64,000 nt of DNA from Zeus faber (lineage: Eukaryota > Chordata > Actinopteri > Zeiformes > Zeidae): assembly GCA_960531495.1 (NCBI GenBank), contig OY482850.1, positions 5,599,084 through 5,663,083 on the forward strand, read 5' to 3'. A program made the position numbers and the translations under genes. A model generated the notes under the pieces. The model ran no database searches and had not been told where the DNA came from. It was given only the letters and a program-made list of their open reading frames with translations. The stretch's first letter is position 1, and every line of letters starts with the position of its first letter. Below, in pieces: positions 62,657 through 64,000 of the stretch.

Positions 62657-63589
62657 TACACACACATATACACATACAGTATATATACTGTATGTGTGTG
62701 TATTTAAATATTTCAAAATAAGCAGAACCAATCCCTGTCACAAAGGTGACTTAAAAAAAAAGCCAGCAGAGGCTGAGCCCAGACTCCCGTCCAAAAGGCG
62801 ACAGGAATGCAATGGATCCTGTGATTCTGGTTCAACACATCACCAGAGTCCGAATCTGTTCCCTCTGCCAAGTAGATTTTCCACGTACCAGGAATTTGTC
62901 TTGGATGAGGGTTGGTGCATTGTGCAGACAATCAGCGTTAGAAAAATTAACAGTCGGGAAAAAAAGCTAACGACACAAAAAAATAGAAATATTTGTTCCG
63001 TGCACAGGATACATTTAGTTTACAAGGCTGTGGCAGGGGATAGTGGGAGTATAATTGCTACGGATGACTTGGATACATATACATGTAGATGGGATATTCT
63101 ATAGGAGGAATAAATATGTATACAATAACGTGGGAGTGGGTAACAATGGATGAGTAGTAAAGTATAACAATGTCCACAATGGCTTAAGTGTAAGTTATAA
63201 CAATGTTACTACAATACTGTTTCAATAGATGGCACCGTTATTGCACAAGTTGTACAGTGTGTGTTGTGTGCGTGTGGCATTTTGCTCCGTGGACCATGAT
63301 TATAATCATCGCACCAACGCCACACACAGCAGGTTGGTAGGGAAACGTTTCCATAGATATAGAGTGTGTGTATGTGTGTAGGTTGGTCTTTCCTGGTCTC
63401 TGTGCGGAAAAAAAATGAGAACCAATTCCAGTGCGTGGAAGTGGATCATATGCTAGGGCGGCTAACGGGAGTCTAGTATCTCCATTTAGTGCCACAACGT
63501 GACGTACTAGCGCAGCGCAGCCTGTGTTCTCCATAGTTTCGGGGCTGAAATGGGTCGAATTACAACAAATTAGTCACAATTGAGAAGAC
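61331..63589 (-). other. far1: far1 intron 1, right part
   Basis: (AT)n at 62613-62648, short GT runs, no coding evidence. Open frames at 62694-63104 and 63238-63534 lack domains. Confidence 0.45.
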
Positions 63590-64000
63590 TCGGCGTTAGC
63601 GTTAGCCTCCCTTCCCCTCTTCCCGTCACCCTCCCTCCCTTATCTTCTTCCTCCTCCTCCTCCTCCTCCTCCTCCTGGCTGCGCATCTCTTCCACGGCTG
63701 GAAAAGCACGCCGTGGCTCGCACTTCTTCTAACTCGTTCTTTCCCACCCACGCAGAGCTTACGGGCTTCTGGGGAAACGCTAACGCTAACTCCGTGGATA
63801 GGGTTTTAAACGTACCTCGAAATGTCGGCGAGGAGCTGCTACTCCTCGGGGACTCGAAACTTGCAGCTTGCAGCCGTGGGTGCGTGCGAGCGGCGTGGAA
63901 AGGAAAGCTCGATTACTGAACAGGAAACGGCAAAAACGAACGGTCCCTCGGAGGAGGCGGAGGCAGGGCCGCGCCGAGTCACGGACACGACCCCTCGTCA
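63590..64000 (-). promoter_or_regulatory. far1: CpG-rich block, probable far1 promoter
   Basis: GC- and CpG-rich sequence at the right edge, unlike the AT-rich 13 kb to its left, with a (TCC)n tract at about 63645-63676. It lies upstream of the candidate exon 1 donor. The island may continue beyond the window. Confidence 0.55.
63816..63960 (-). other. far1: Candidate far1 non-coding exon 1
   Basis: In the CpG-rich right end, the minus strand shows a strong donor CGAG|GTACGT at 63816/63815. The far1 ATG exon begins with an acceptor 57 nt upstream of the ATG (CCCGCAG|GTATAG at 50047), so an upstream 5' UTR exon must exist. This is the best candidate; its 5' limit is unknown. Confidence 0.5.

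Overview
This is a vertebrate nuclear genomic window, almost certainly from a ray-finned fish. The evidence is split, intron-bearing genes whose exons match known vertebrate proteins, dense CA/TG and AT microsatellites, two Tc1-like transposons with IR/DR ends, tRNA-derived SINEs with the fish-type CGCTTTGGATAAAAGCGTC motif, and an RTE-like LINE fragment. There is no prokaryotic gene organisation and no CRISPR array.

Three genes were reconstructed exon by exon, all on the minus strand, so transcription runs right to left. (1) far1 (fatty acyl-CoA reductase 1, ether-lipid synthesis): a probable non-coding first exon in a CpG-rich block at the right edge (donor at 63816), ATG at 49990 and stop at 33760, 514 codons when one of two duplicated exons is used. 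(2) ovch2 (ovochymase-2, a secreted multidomain serine protease): ATG at 27994, stop at 8214, 20 coding exons, 829 codons. Its order is signal peptide, active trypsin-like domain, CUB, CUB, degenerate second protease domain, acidic tail. (3) cyb5r2 (NADH-cytochrome b5 reductase 2): ATG at 6716, stop at 962, 9 coding exons, 306 codons. ovch2 and cyb5r2 are also neighbours on human 11p15.4; far1 is also on 11p15 but several Mb away in human. The three genes have unrelated jobs and nothing suggests co-regulation.

Layout: 1-600 proline-rich 84-bp tandem repeat and an LTR-like tail; 797-6716 cyb5r2 and its CpG promoter to about 7000; 8135-27994 ovch2, whose introns hold a large inverted-repeat element (8.9-11.7 kb), a LINE fragment (14.1-14.9 kb), a GC-rich repeat (15.0-16.3 kb) and a 310-bp GATA/GACA array; 28-31 kb intergenic; about 31-33.76 kb far1 3' UTR or flank; 33.76-50.05 kb far1 coding exons with SINEs, a Tc1 element and a MITE in introns; 50.05-63.8 kb far1 intron 1, full of nested repeats and a second Tc1 element.

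The most interesting signals are: a tandem pair of 172-bp far1 exons that must be mutually exclusive to keep frame, the downstream one preceded by a (UG)60 tract; a non-canonical GC splice donor in far1 followed by CA repeats; an ovch2 pseudoprotease domain (catalytic His replaced by Cys); and the GATA/GACA array that forms the polypyrimidine tract of an ovch2 splice acceptor. Exon boundaries were set by hand from splice consensus, reading-frame continuity and remembered family sequences. No alignment or database search was run.
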